This document shows, piece by piece, positions 33,530 through 42,216 of a stretch of 64,000 bases of DNA. The stretch's first letter is position 1, and each line of letters opens with the position of its first letter. The translations under genes were made by a program, and so were the position numbers. Under the pieces are notes generated by a model. The model saw only the letters and a list, made by a program, of their open reading frames with translations, was not told the DNA's origin and made no database searches. The stretch covers positions 806,001-870,000 of the forward strand of contig NZ_JADQDP010000003.1 of NCBI RefSeq assembly GCF_015694735.1. Reading direction: 5' to 3'. The stretch comes from Hymenobacter properus. Lineage in GTDB: Bacteria; Bacteroidota; Bacteroidia; Cytophagales; Hymenobacteraceae.

Positions 33530-35098
33530 TCAGTGCGCGTCCATGCTGATTTTACCCGTGATTTTCACCCGCTTAATCAGCAGCACCAGCGGCAGGCACA
33601 CCACGAAGAACAAGCCAATCATGGTGAACACTTGGGTGTAGGTAATAATGGACACCTGCTTCATCAAAATCCCTTCCAGCGCGGCGTAGGCCTGCTTCTG
33701 GGCTTGCTCCAGCGGGAAGCCGTGGGCCAGGAAGTTCTGCGTGAAGGCCTGAATGCGTTGCACCGTGGCCGTGTCGTAGAGCGAAATGTGGGCCAGCGGG
33801 CTGATGCGGTTCTGGGCGATGCTGCGCTCCAGATAGGTGCCCACAATGGCCACGCCAAACGAGCCGCCGAGCTGGCGAATCATGCCGGTGAGGCCGGCAG
33901 CCTGCCCGGCGTCCTTGCCTTTGAGGCCCGCGAGGCTCATGGTGGTGATGGGCAGGAAGATGAGGCCCATGCCCAGGCCGCGCACCATCAGGGGCCAGAA
34001 GAAGTCGCTTTCGCCGGCGGTGGGCGAAATGATGTGGCCCATCCAGAACGTGAAGATGAAGAAGATGGTGAAGCCCACCGGAATCATGAGCTTCTGGGGC
34101 ACGCCCGCCTGCAGCATGCGCCCAATAACGGGCATCATGAAGCCGGAAGCCAAGGCGCCGGGCAGCAGGATGTAGCCCGTTTGGGCCGCCGTGAAGCCCA
34201 GAATGCGCTGGGTGAAGATGGGGAAGATGAACACCGAGGCAAACATGCCAAAGCCGAGCACAAACGAGAGCAGCGCCCCTACGGCCAAGTTGCGGCTTCT
34301 GCCCAGCACCCGCAGGTCTACAATAGGTGCCTTGGCCGTAAGCTCGCGCCACACAAAGCCGATGAGGCCAATAGCCGCCAGCAGGGCAAACGAGTTGATG
34401 TAGGAGCTTTCAAACCAGTCTTCGGTTTCGCCCTGCTCCAGCACCAGCTGCAGCGAGCCCACACCCAGAATCAGCAGGCCAATGCCGGCCCAGTCAATCT
34501 CGCGCAGCGGCCGCGGAATGGCGTTTTTGATACGCTCAGGGTCGCGGATAAACAGCATGGTGAAGATGGCGGCCAGAATGCCCACCGGCACGTTCACGTA
34601 GAAAATCCAGGGCCAGTCGTAGTTATCCACGATGTAGCCGCCCAGCGTGGGGCCGATGGTGGGGCCAATAATCACGCCCATGCCAAACAGGGCCTGGCCC
34701 AGCGGCAGCTGCTTGGGCGGAAAGGTGTCGATGAGAATGGCCTGCGACGTGGCCATGAGCGCACCGCCGCCAATGCCCTGGATGAAGCGAAACGCTACCA
34801 GCTCCCAGATGTTGGTGCTCTGCCCGCAGGCCATGGAGGCCAGCGTGAAAAGCACCACCGACACAAAATAGTAGTTGCGACGCCCGAACTGCTCAGCCAG
34901 GAAGCCGGTCATCGGAATCACAATCACGTTGGCGATGCCGTAGGAGGCAATCACCCAGGTTACTTCCTGCTGCGTGGCCGAGAGGTTGCCCATCATCTGA
35001 GTCAGGGCCACGTTCACAATGCTGGTATCAATGAGCTCCAGCAAGCAGCAGAGGACCACCGTCACAACGATAATCCACTTGGTAAATCCGGTTTCCAT
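33530..35098 (-). CDS. DHA2-family (EmrB/QacA) drug:H+ antiporter
   Basis: This 522-residue, 14-helix major facilitator begins WIIVVTVVLCCLLELIDTSI, with the DHA2 motif D1-like LIDTSIVNVAL and ATQQEVTWVIASYGIANVI. Motif A-like GFLAEQFGRRNYY and motif C-like GMGVIIGPTIGPTLGGYIVD are also present. It exports drugs or other amphiphiles using the proton gradient. It is the last gene of a tolC-usp-hlyD-MFS cluster on the minus strand, forming a three-part pump of the EmrAB-TolC type. A long hairpin repeat separates it from hlyD. Confidence 0.95.
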   Translation of the reverse strand: METGFTKWIIVVTVVLCCLLELIDTSIVNVALTQMMGNLSATQQEVTWVIASYGIANVIVIPMTGFLAEQFGRRNYYFVSVVLFTLASMACGQSTNIWELVAFRFIQGIGGGALMATSQAILIDTFPPKQLPLGQALFGMGVIIGPTIGPTLGGYIVDNYDWPWIFYVNVPVGILAAIFTMLFIRDPERIKNAIPRPLREIDWAGIGLLILGVGSLQLVLEQGETEDWFESSYINSFALLAAIGLIGFVWRELTAKAPIVDLRVLGRSRNLAVGALLSFVLGFGMFASVFIFPIFTQRILGFTAAQTGYILLPGALASGFMMPVIGRMLQAGVPQKLMIPVGFTIFFIFTFWMGHIISPTAGESDFFWPLMVRGLGMGLIFLPITTMSLAGLKGKDAGQAAGLTGMIRQLGGSFGVAIVGTYLERSIAQNRISPLAHISLYDTATVQRIQAFTQNFLAHGFPLEQAQKQAYAALEGILMKQVSIITYTQVFTMIGLFFVVCLPLVLLIKRVKITGKISMDAH

Positions 35099-35120
35099 TC
35101 GTTTTTGTCTTTAGGTATTT

Positions 35121-35228
35121 TTCTGTCATCCTGAGCGCAGCGAAGGACCTTATCACGTTCGCATTAATGGAATTAATGCTACTTGTTATGCTGTGATAAG
35201 GTCCTTCGCTGCGCTCAGGATGACAGAA
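35121..35228. repeat. Long hairpin repeat, copy 4 (inside efflux cluster)
   Basis: Perfect 36-base arms (35121-35156, 35193-35228), same core as copies 1-3. It lies in the 145-bp gap between hlyD and the MFS gene, i.e. within a probable operon. Confidence 0.9.
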
Positions 35229-35243
35229 CAAAACAACCGTTGC

Positions 35244-36356
35244 TTACTTCACTTGCACCACCGCATTCACGCTCATGCCGGCGCGGAGCGGGTGCTCGGG
35301 GTCCACCTTATCCAGGGCGATGCGCACCGGGATACGCTGGGTCACTTTCACGAAGTTGCCGCTAGCGTTGTCGGGGGGCAGCAAGGCAAAGCGGGCGCCG
35401 GTAGCGGCCGACAGCGACTCGATGTGGCCCTGGAACTCCTCGTTCGGGTAGGCGTCCACTTCAACTTTCACCGGCTGGCCTACTTTCATGTCTTCCAGCT
35501 GGGTTTCCTTGAAGTTGGCCACCACCCAGGTGCGGGCGCTGCCCACGATGCCGAACAACTGCTGGCCGGGGCCTACTACCTGGCCGGGCTGCACGTTCTT
35601 CTTGCTGATGATGCCATCCTGCGGAGCCACAATGGTGGTGTAGCTCAGCTGCAGCTTGGCGTTGTCGAGGTCGGCCTGGCGCTGCTTCACCACGGCCTGG
35701 GCCACGGCTACCTGCTGCTCGGCGGCGGCCACTTGCTGGCGGGCCACGCTCACCTGGTCGGTGGCGGTGGCGCGCTGGGCGGCGGTGGCTTTCAGGTTGG
35801 CTTGCACGGCGTCGTACTCGCTCTGCGGGATGATGTCCTGCTGGCGCAGGAAGGTGCTGCGCTTGAGGTCTTTCTGCAGGCGCTCTTGGTTGGCCTGGCT
35901 CACGCCGATGCCGGTTTGGGCGGTGCGCACGTTGGCCTGGGCGGTAGCTACACCGGCGCGGGCGGCCGTTACCTGGGCTTGAGCGGCGAGCAGGGCGGCC
36001 TCGGCGGCGTTCACGCGCTGCTGGTAGTCAGAAGGGTCGATGGTGACGAGGACGTCGCCCTTTTTCACGGGCATGTTGTCGTCCACTTTCACGCTCAGCA
36101 CGGGGCCGCCCACGCGGGGCAGCACAGGGTACACGTCGCCCTCTACCTGGGCGTCGTCGGTGCTTTCGTGGGCTTTGGCAAACTGGTAGCGGTGCCAGCC
36201 ATAGTAGCCGCCGGCGAGCAGGATTACAGCCAGGATAATAAAGACAAGCGGATTCCGCTTTTTAGGCTCCTCCAGGGGCTCGGCTTCAGTCGTAGCCGCG
36301 TTAGGATAGGGAGCGGGGGCGTTTTGCACAGCGGGGGAAGTTTCGGTCTGGGCCAT
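35244..36356 (-). CDS. HlyD/EmrA family membrane fusion protein
   Basis: This 370-residue protein has one N-terminal membrane helix (about 36-52, PLVFIILAVILLAGGYYGW). The first lipoyl half (DAQVEGDVYPVLPRVGGPVL, VKKGDVLVTIDPSDYQ) is followed by a long coiled-coil hairpin (residues about 110-220, rich in AQAQVTAARAGV and QQVAAAEQQVAVAQ). The second lipoyl half and beta-barrel (IVAPQDGIISKKNVQPGQVV, WVVANFKETQLEDM) complete the fold. It links the inner-membrane MFS pump to TolC. It precedes the MFS gene on the same strand. Confidence 0.95.
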   Translation of the reverse strand: MAQTETSPAVQNAPAPYPNAATTEAEPLEEPKKRNPLVFIILAVILLAGGYYGWHRYQFAKAHESTDDAQVEGDVYPVLPRVGGPVLSVKVDDNMPVKKGDVLVTIDPSDYQQRVNAAEAALLAAQAQVTAARAGVATAQANVRTAQTGIGVSQANQERLQKDLKRSTFLRQQDIIPQSEYDAVQANLKATAAQRATATDQVSVARQQVAAAEQQVAVAQAVVKQRQADLDNAKLQLSYTTIVAPQDGIISKKNVQPGQVVGPGQQLFGIVGSARTWVVANFKETQLEDMKVGQPVKVEVDAYPNEEFQGHIESLSAATGARFALLPPDNASGNFVKVTQRIPVRIALDKVDPEHPLRAGMSVNAVVQVK

Positions 36357-36413
36357 CTTAGTAGGTATTCGGGGGCGGTGTTTTACGGAAAAAGGAGAGG
36401 AGCGACGGGCCGC

Positions 36414-36863
36414 TTAGGCCTGCGCCGCCGCAGTTTCGGGTTGGAGCGGGGCCCGCACCAGCAGCGTGGCGCACCGGGCGGTGCGCAGCACGATTTCGGC
36501 GGTATTCCCCATCAGGAAGCGGGTAAGGCCCGTTTGGCCGTGCGCCCCAATAACAATCAAATCAGCCTGTTGGCGGTCGGCTTCGGCTACGATTTCCGGA
36601 GCCGCCTCGCCGCGCACCATGCCGGTGTGCACGCGGGCCACGCCTGCCTGCTCGGCCGAGGCCTGCAGGGCCTGCATCCGGTCGCGGCACGAGCCGAACA
36701 CTTTGGCGTCGGGCTGCTGGCCGGTGGGGTCTTCCTGCGGCTCACACACATGCAAGAGTCGCAGCTCAGCCCCGGTGGCTGCCGCCAGCGCGGCCGCATA
36801 CGCCACCAGCCCAGCCGACGCGGCCGAGAAATCGAGCGGACAAAGGATGGTGGAGAGGTTCAT
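36414..36863 (-). CDS. Universal stress protein, single domain
   Basis: This 149-residue protein starts MNLSTILCPLDFSAASAGLV and ends with the ATP-binding motif GAHGQTGLTRFLMGNTAEIV, which follows the G-x2-G-x9-G pattern with Asn in place of the usual Ser. It is probably a nucleotide-binding dimer. Its place inside the efflux cluster between tolC and hlyD suggests co-expression under stress. It is unusual for USPs to sit within tripartite pump operons. Confidence 0.92.
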   Translation of the reverse strand: MNLSTILCPLDFSAASAGLVAYAAALAAATGAELRLLHVCEPQEDPTGQQPDAKVFGSCRDRMQALQASAEQAGVARVHTGMVRGEAAPEIVAEADRQQADLIVIGAHGQTGLTRFLMGNTAEIVLRTARCATLLVRAPLQPETAAAQA

Positions 36864-36893
36864 TTTGGGGGAGGTTATTGGCAGCTTCAGAAC

Positions 36894-36982
36894 GTCATGC
36901 TGAGCGCAGTCGAAGCATCTCGCGTGCAGCAGTAATTCAGTTAGTATTGCGGTAGAGATGCTTCGGCTGCGCTCAGCATGAC
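36894..36982. repeat. Variant hairpin repeat (copy 5, diverged family)
   Basis: 28-base arms (36894-36921, 36955-36982) with one mismatch; the core GTCATGCTGAGCGCAG with GAAGCATCTC differs from copies 1-4. It sits between tolC and usp in the efflux cluster. Confidence 0.85.
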
Positions 36983-37004
36983 ATGCCTTTCTTTGCTTTA
37001 GCGC

Positions 37005-38369
37005 TTATTGCCAAATCTGCTCGCCGGTGGCGCGCTTGAGCTGGTATTGGCCGAGAGTGTAGTTGTACATGGCCTGGGCGCGGGCCAGGCGGGCCTGGGC
37101 CAGCTGGGTTTCGGCGTCGAGCACGTCGAGGTTCTGGCCCACGCCGTAGCGGTAGCGGCCCTGGGCGCGGGTGAGGGCGTCGGAAGCCTGGGCCACCTGC
37201 TGCTCGGCGTTGTTGTAGCGGGCCTGGCTGAACTCCATGTTGTTCACGGCCTGGCGCACATCGGCCCGGATTTGCTCCTGCGTGTCGGCCGTGCGGGCCA
37301 CGGCGGCTCGGGAGTTGGCGGCGGCTTCTACGCGCTGCTTTTTGTTGCGGCCGCCGTCGTAAATCGGCACCGAGAGCTGCAGCACGCCCACCGTGTTGAA
37401 CCGAATCCGGTTGATATCGGGCAGGATGTAGCCGTTTTTACCGCCGGCCTGCACGCCCGCGCCTAGGCTGGGCAGGTTGCTTTTCTCGATGAGGCGCGAC
37501 TGGAGCACGGCCGTGTTTTCGGCATCGCGGGCCAGCTTCACCTCGGGGCGGTTGTTGCTGGCCTTGGTCAGCTCGGCCTGCATGTCTACTTGCTGAGGCT
37601 CGTAGGTCAGGCGGCCTTTCACCGGAATGTCGGCCTGCTCGGGCTTGTGCAGCAGGCGGGCCAGCTGCACCTGTTGGTTGCGGAGTTGGTTTTGCAGGTC
37701 CAGCTTGGTGTTTTCGGCCTGCGTGATGCGCACGTCGGTGGTCGTCACATCAAACTTGGTGCTCACGCCGCCTTCCACGCGTTTCTGCATTTCGTTGCGG
37801 TGGGCCTTCAGCGAGGCAATCTGCTGGTCTTGCACCCGAATGCTCTCGCGCATGAAAAGGATGTTGTAGTACAGCTGGGCGGCGCTGAACGACAGGTCGC
37901 GCCGGGCCACCGTGATGTTGTCCTGCGCCGTCTGCACCTGCGATTCGGCCACTTTCACCGTGGCGTCATTCTTGCCAAAATCTAGCAGCAGGTACTGCGC
38001 CGTCACGTGAAAGTCGTAGTTGTTGTTGGGCGCAAACTGCAGCGTCTCGCCGTTGAAGGGCAGCTTCACCACCGGGTCGATGCGGGTGTAGGTGGCTGTG
38101 CCGGTAATCTGGGGCAGGAAGCCGGCGCGCGTCTGGCTGAGGCGGCTAGTGGCCGCGTTGCTCAGCTCGGTAAGGTTGGTGATGCCGGGGTTGGCGTCGA
38201 GCACGGCCTGCACCGTGGCGCCAAGGGTCAGGGAGTCGCTGGCCAGGCCGATGGCCTGCGAGGCCGCCGGCACGCCGGGCTGGTTTTGCGCCAGCGCTGG
38301 CTGGGCCAGCACCAGGCCGCCGAAGAGCGACAAACCGGCAAAACCTTTCAGTGATTGAGAAGAAAACAT
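37005..38369 (-). CDS. TolC-family outer membrane efflux protein
   Basis: The protein is 454 residues when started at MFSSQSLKGFAGLSLFG, giving a proper signal peptide ending PALAQ. A Met at 38444 would add 25 residues before it and remains possible. The mature part has two repeats of long helices with beta-strand segments: LDANPGITNLTELSNAAT, FLPQITGTATYTRIDP, DFHVTAQYLLLDFGKNDATV, then VGVLQLSVPIYDGGRNKKQR. The C-terminal YRYGVGQNLDVLDAETQLAQ is typical. It forms the trimeric outer-membrane channel for the pump encoded downstream. It is first in the cluster and divergent from the sigma-54 activator. Confidence 0.94.
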   Translation of the reverse strand: MFSSQSLKGFAGLSLFGGLVLAQPALAQNQPGVPAASQAIGLASDSLTLGATVQAVLDANPGITNLTELSNAATSRLSQTRAGFLPQITGTATYTRIDPVVKLPFNGETLQFAPNNNYDFHVTAQYLLLDFGKNDATVKVAESQVQTAQDNITVARRDLSFSAAQLYYNILFMRESIRVQDQQIASLKAHRNEMQKRVEGGVSTKFDVTTTDVRITQAENTKLDLQNQLRNQQVQLARLLHKPEQADIPVKGRLTYEPQQVDMQAELTKASNNRPEVKLARDAENTAVLQSRLIEKSNLPSLGAGVQAGGKNGYILPDINRIRFNTVGVLQLSVPIYDGGRNKKQRVEAAANSRAAVARTADTQEQIRADVRQAVNNMEFSQARYNNAEQQVAQASDALTRAQGRYRYGVGQNLDVLDAETQLAQARLARAQAMYNYTLGQYQLKRATGEQIWQ

Positions 38370-38523
38370 AAGGCCAATTGGCATAGGGTGTGCCCCGCCC
38401 TTACCGAAAGACGTGCCAGCACCAATGGGAGAGAAGTTTTTCATATCTACCCATTGAATACTAGATAATTAAAATTTAGTTGCTGCCATTTCTGCTAATG
38501 ATGGGATTAAAGATTTTAATCTG

Positions 38524-38578
38524 TTTTTCTGAAATATCAGGAATTGGTAGAGTTTTACTCCTGTTATTTCAGGAAAAA
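38524..38578. promoter_or_regulatory. Paired dyads / 19-20-base inverted repeat, candidate activator site
   Basis: The left site CTGAAATATCAGG (38529-38541) and right site CCTGTTATTTCAGG (38560-38573) are each internally dyad-symmetric and together form one larger inverted repeat with T5/A5 ends. It is located between tolC and the divergent sigma-54 activator, so it is a natural upstream activating sequence candidate. Confidence 0.55.
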
Positions 38579-38649
38579 CAGCGAACAATTTAAGTAACTG
38601 CCTGTCTGATTCGTCTACGACGGCACTAGCCGAAGCCGGAACCATTGCC

Positions 38650-40782
38650 ATGCCCACCACCGACGAGACTCTGCTGCTCCACCTCAACGAGGCCATTGCT
38701 ACCATTCGCGAAAAGGACAAGCTGTTCAAGGCGGTGACAACCAAGCTGCGCCTCATCTTCCCCTTCGAGTTCATCGGCATCAACATTTTCGATGAGGAGT
38801 TGAAGATGAAGCGGCTGTTTCTGCGCGACTACTTCGGGGCCGACGAAGCCCCGGCGCTGCCGCCCGGCGCCGACCAGTTCACGCCCATTGCCGGCTCGCC
38901 CATCGAAAAGCTGGTAGCCGACCCGCGCGTCCAGCAGTTTACGCCGCAAGAATACCTGGCCGACTACCCCAATTATGCGCCTTTCAACAAGTTTAGCAAG
39001 CTGGGCGTCACCCACATCACGGCCGTGCCGCTGCACATCGGCGGGCGCCTCACGGGCTTTCTCACCCTGGCCTCACGCCGCACGCCCAACCTCACGGCCG
39101 CCGACGAAAAGCTGCTGGAAAAGATTGGCTCCCTCATCGCCGTGGCCGTGGCCAATACGCTGGCGTTCGAAGAAGTAGCCCGGCGCGAGCAGGAGCGCAC
39201 CCTGCAGCTCAACATCACCAACGCACTGCTCAGCATCAAGCAGCGCGAGCCCCTGTTCCGGGCCGTGGCCGAGGCTTTGAGCCGGGTAGTAGACTTCGAC
39301 TATTTCGGCCTGCGGGTGCAGCGCGCCGGCAAGCAGGAGGCCTTTGAGGGCTTCGCCGAGTTTTCGCGGCAGGGCGAGGCGCCCGGCACGCCGCTGCAAA
39401 CCCTCGACCCTGACCGGCGCAACGGTATTAATCAGCTCGATACCTCGGGAATGTACCAGCAGATGAATGAGTTGCTGCAAAAGCCCGGCCTGTACACTGC
39501 TGACAGTTTCCGGGCCTTGGCGCAACGCTACCCTTTTCTGCGCCGCGTGTACGAGGATTACGGAACGCGCGCTATGCTCATCGCGCCCATCTGGGAGCGG
39601 GCCGATGGCGCCGCCGTGCTCATCCTGGCCTCGCCCAATCCCACCGCTTTCCACCCCGACGACCTGGCTACCGTGCTGGCCCTCACGCCCCAGATTGCGC
39701 TGGCATTGGAAAACCTGTTCGCCTTCGAGCAAATTGAGGCGCTGAAGGCGCAGGTGGAAGAGGAACGTACCTACCTAGTAGACGAAATCAACACCAACGC
39801 CCGCTTCGGGGCCGACTCGGGTGCTTTCGTGGGCAGCGGCCCGGCCCTGCAGCTGGTGCAGCGCCGCATCGGCCTGGTGGCCCCAACGGATACGACCGTG
39901 CTCATTTCGGGCGAAACAGGTACCGGTAAGGAGCTAGTGGCCCGCGAGCTGCATAATGCTTCGCCACGCCACGGCCGTGCCCTCATTAAGCTGAACTGCG
40001 CCGCTCTGCCTGCCCAGCTAATTGAAAGCGAGTTGTTTGGGCACGAGAAAGGGGCATTCACCGGGGCGGTAGAGCGGCGCATCGGCAAGTTTGAGCTGGC
40101 GAATGGCGGCAGCATTTTCCTGGATGAAATCGGGGAGCTGCCGCTCGACCTGCAGGCCAAGCTGCTGCGGGTGCTGCAGGAAAAAGAGTTCGAGCGGCTG
40201 GGCGGCACCAAGGTCCTGCATTCCGACGCCCGCGTCATCGCCGCCACCAACCGCGTGCTGGCCGATGAGGTGGCCGCCGGCCGCTTCCGGGCCGACTTGT
40301 ACTACCGCCTCAACGTCTTCCCCATCGAGCTGGCCCCCCTGCGCGAGCGCCGCGAAGACATCGAGCCGCTGATGCGCCACTTCATCCAGCGCCTGAGCAA
40401 ACGCCTGGGCAAGCCCGTGCGCCAGGTGCGGCCCGACGACCTGGCCGCCCTGCAAGCCTACAGCTGGCCCGGCAACATCCGCGAACTGGAGCACGTGCTG
40501 GAACAGTCCATCATTGTGAGCCAAGGCCAGTTTCTGGAGTTTGCGGGCTTTGCTGGCGCTCCGCTGATGATGGCCGCGCCCGTGGCCCCAGCCGCGCCAG
40601 CCGCCACGGCCATCAAGACGCTGAAGGAGCAGGAGCGGGACCACATTCTGGCCGCCTTGCAGCGCACCGGCGGCCGGGTGAGCGGCACACAAGGCGCGGC
40701 GGTGCTGCTCGATATCAATCCGAAAACCCTGGAGGCCCGCATGAAAAAGCTAGGCATCCGCCGCACGGTGGGAGTGGCGTAG
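38650..40782 (+). CDS. Sigma-54-dependent activator with two GAF domains
   Basis: This 710-residue protein has GAF-like domains at about 20-175 (FKAVTTKLRLIFPFEFIGIN) and 200-365 (FRAVAEALSRVVDFDYFGLR), with a short coiled linker. The AAA+ domain has Walker A GETGTGKE (421-428), an intact sigma-54 contact loop GAFTGA (468-473) and Walker B GSIFLDEIGE. A Fis-type HTH lies at the C-terminus (KTLEARMKKLGIRR). It should activate sigma-54 promoters in response to a GAF ligand. No receiver domain is present, so it is not a classical two-component regulator. It is divergent from the efflux cluster. Confidence 0.95.
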   Translation: MPTTDETLLLHLNEAIATIREKDKLFKAVTTKLRLIFPFEFIGINIFDEELKMKRLFLRDYFGADEAPALPPGADQFTPIAGSPIEKLVADPRVQQFTPQEYLADYPNYAPFNKFSKLGVTHITAVPLHIGGRLTGFLTLASRRTPNLTAADEKLLEKIGSLIAVAVANTLAFEEVARREQERTLQLNITNALLSIKQREPLFRAVAEALSRVVDFDYFGLRVQRAGKQEAFEGFAEFSRQGEAPGTPLQTLDPDRRNGINQLDTSGMYQQMNELLQKPGLYTADSFRALAQRYPFLRRVYEDYGTRAMLIAPIWERADGAAVLILASPNPTAFHPDDLATVLALTPQIALALENLFAFEQIEALKAQVEEERTYLVDEINTNARFGADSGAFVGSGPALQLVQRRIGLVAPTDTTVLISGETGTGKELVARELHNASPRHGRALIKLNCAALPAQLIESELFGHEKGAFTGAVERRIGKFELANGGSIFLDEIGELPLDLQAKLLRVLQEKEFERLGGTKVLHSDARVIAATNRVLADEVAAGRFRADLYYRLNVFPIELAPLRERREDIEPLMRHFIQRLSKRLGKPVRQVRPDDLAALQAYSWPGNIRELEHVLEQSIIVSQGQFLEFAGFAGAPLMMAAPVAPAAPAATAIKTLKEQERDHILAALQRTGGRVSGTQGAAVLLDINPKTLEARMKKLGIRRTVGVA

Positions 40783-40944
40783 GGGCTAGGCCGGTTGCGA
40801 TAACGAGCATAGGATACACGATAAAGGTCAGATTCATTGGCTAGGGTTGGGCCTGCAACCCGATATAAGTGCATTGGTTGGCGTTCAAACGCAACCCCAG
40901 CTGAACAACGGAAGTTGAAAGGCCTGCACTTAATGCCCCATTCC

Positions 40945-42135
40945 ATGTCCTTTATCCGACCCGCTGCACTAGGCGCTGCGTTGCTCGCCACCCTTCCCGC
41001 CACCGCCCAAAACGTGCCGCCGGCCGCCACGCCCTTCAAGATGACGGGCAACATCTACCTGCCCAATAAGCTGCCCGCCACCGACGCCCGCGTGGCCGCC
41101 CTGAAGGTGCCGGCCGGCTTCATCATCAGCAAGTATGCCGAGGGCCTCGACATGCCCCGCATGCTGGCCCAGGCCCCCAACGGCGACCTCTACGTGAGCA
41201 ACCGCGTGAAGGGCACCATCACGCTGCTGCGCGACGCCAATAAGGACGGCAAGGCCGAAGTGGTGCGCCAGGTAGCCCAGAAGCCGCATTTGCACGGCTT
41301 GGCCCTGAAGGACGGCAAGATGTACCTCAGTGCCATCCGGGAAGTATACGTGGCCGATGTGCTGCCCGACGGCGGCCTGAGCGAGCCTAAAATCCTGTAT
41401 AAAGACCTGCCCGACGCCGGCCAGCACGCCAACCGCGTGCTGCACTTCGGGCCTGATGGCCAGCTCTACCTCTCGGTGGGCAGCACCTGCAATGCCTGCG
41501 ACGAAGACAACCCCGAAAATGCCACCCTGCTGGTGCTGAAAACCGACGGCTCGGGCCGTAGTGTGTACGCCAAGGGCCTGCGCAACACCATCGGCTTCGA
41601 CTGGCACCCGGCCACCGGTCAGCTGTTTGGCATGGACCACGGCATCGACTGGCTCGGCGACGAGGACCAGATGGAAGAGCTGAACCAGATTAAGGCTGGC
41701 GCCGGCTACGGTTGGCCGTCCATCATCGCCGACGGCAAGCATTACCCTGCCAACAAGCCCAAGAGCGGCGAAACCTACGAGCAGTTCGACGCCAAAAACC
41801 AGCGCCCGCTGCTGCTCTACAAAGCCCATTCGGCCCCGCTGGGCCTGGTTTTCAACAAAGGCAGCCAGTTTCCGGCCGCCTACAAAAACGACGCCTTCGT
41901 GACCATGCACGGCTCCTGGAACCGGGCCCAGCCCTCGGGCTACAAGCTGGTGCGCGTGCACTTTGATGCGCAGGGCAAGCCCGAGAAGTTCGAGGATTTC
42001 ATTACCGGCTTTCTGGTCGAGAATGACAAGTCGGAATTTGGCCGGCCCTGCGGCCTCATTCAGGCCAACGACGGCACGCTGCTGATGAGCGACGACGACA
42101 ACGGCGTGATTTACCGCGTGGCCTACAAGAAATAG
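40945..42135 (+). CDS. PQQ-dependent sugar (glucose/sorbosone) dehydrogenase-like protein
   Basis: The protein is 396 residues when started at MSFIRPAALGAALLATLP, signal peptide ending ATAQ; a Met four residues upstream is also possible. It is a six-bladed propeller pattern with repeated GDLYVSNRVKGTITLLRD, HLHGLALKDGKMYLSAIREV, VLHFGPDGQLYLSVGSTCNA, GFDWHPATGQLFGMDHGIDW and VTMHGSWNRAQPSGYKLVRV. These match soluble aldose sugar dehydrogenases of the GSDH family, which oxidise sugars with PQQ in the periplasm. No PQQ-synthesis genes are nearby, so the cofactor source is unknown. Confidence 0.88.
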   Translation: MSFIRPAALGAALLATLPATAQNVPPAATPFKMTGNIYLPNKLPATDARVAALKVPAGFIISKYAEGLDMPRMLAQAPNGDLYVSNRVKGTITLLRDANKDGKAEVVRQVAQKPHLHGLALKDGKMYLSAIREVYVADVLPDGGLSEPKILYKDLPDAGQHANRVLHFGPDGQLYLSVGSTCNACDEDNPENATLLVLKTDGSGRSVYAKGLRNTIGFDWHPATGQLFGMDHGIDWLGDEDQMEELNQIKAGAGYGWPSIIADGKHYPANKPKSGETYEQFDAKNQRPLLLYKAHSAPLGLVFNKGSQFPAAYKNDAFVTMHGSWNRAQPSGYKLVRVHFDAQGKPEKFEDFITGFLVENDKSEFGRPCGLIQANDGTLLMSDDDNGVIYRVAYKK

Positions 42136-42163
42136 GCATCGCCGCCCCACTCAGCGCCTTAAC

Positions 42164-42198
42164 AAACGCCCGACGCGCCTGCCGTGCCGGGCGTTTTT
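42164..42198 (+). terminator. Terminator after the sugar dehydrogenase
   Basis: AAACGCCCG pairs with CGGGCGTTT followed by T5, 29 bases past the stop. It overlaps the longest possible start of the next gene and supports its shorter start. Confidence 0.75.
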
Positions 42199-42216
42199 GC
42201 ATTTGGCGCGGTTCAG

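Noticed and set aside
33533..35134. 533-codon plus-strand open frame opposite the MFS gene
   Set aside because: Antisense shadow of a clear 14-helix transporter; composition is His/Gln/Gly/Glu-rich and lacks structure.
38445..38649. Sigma-54 -24/-12 promoter for tolC or the activator
   Set aside because: TGGCA occurs near 38500 on the minus strand, but the matching GC element at the correct spacing is missing.
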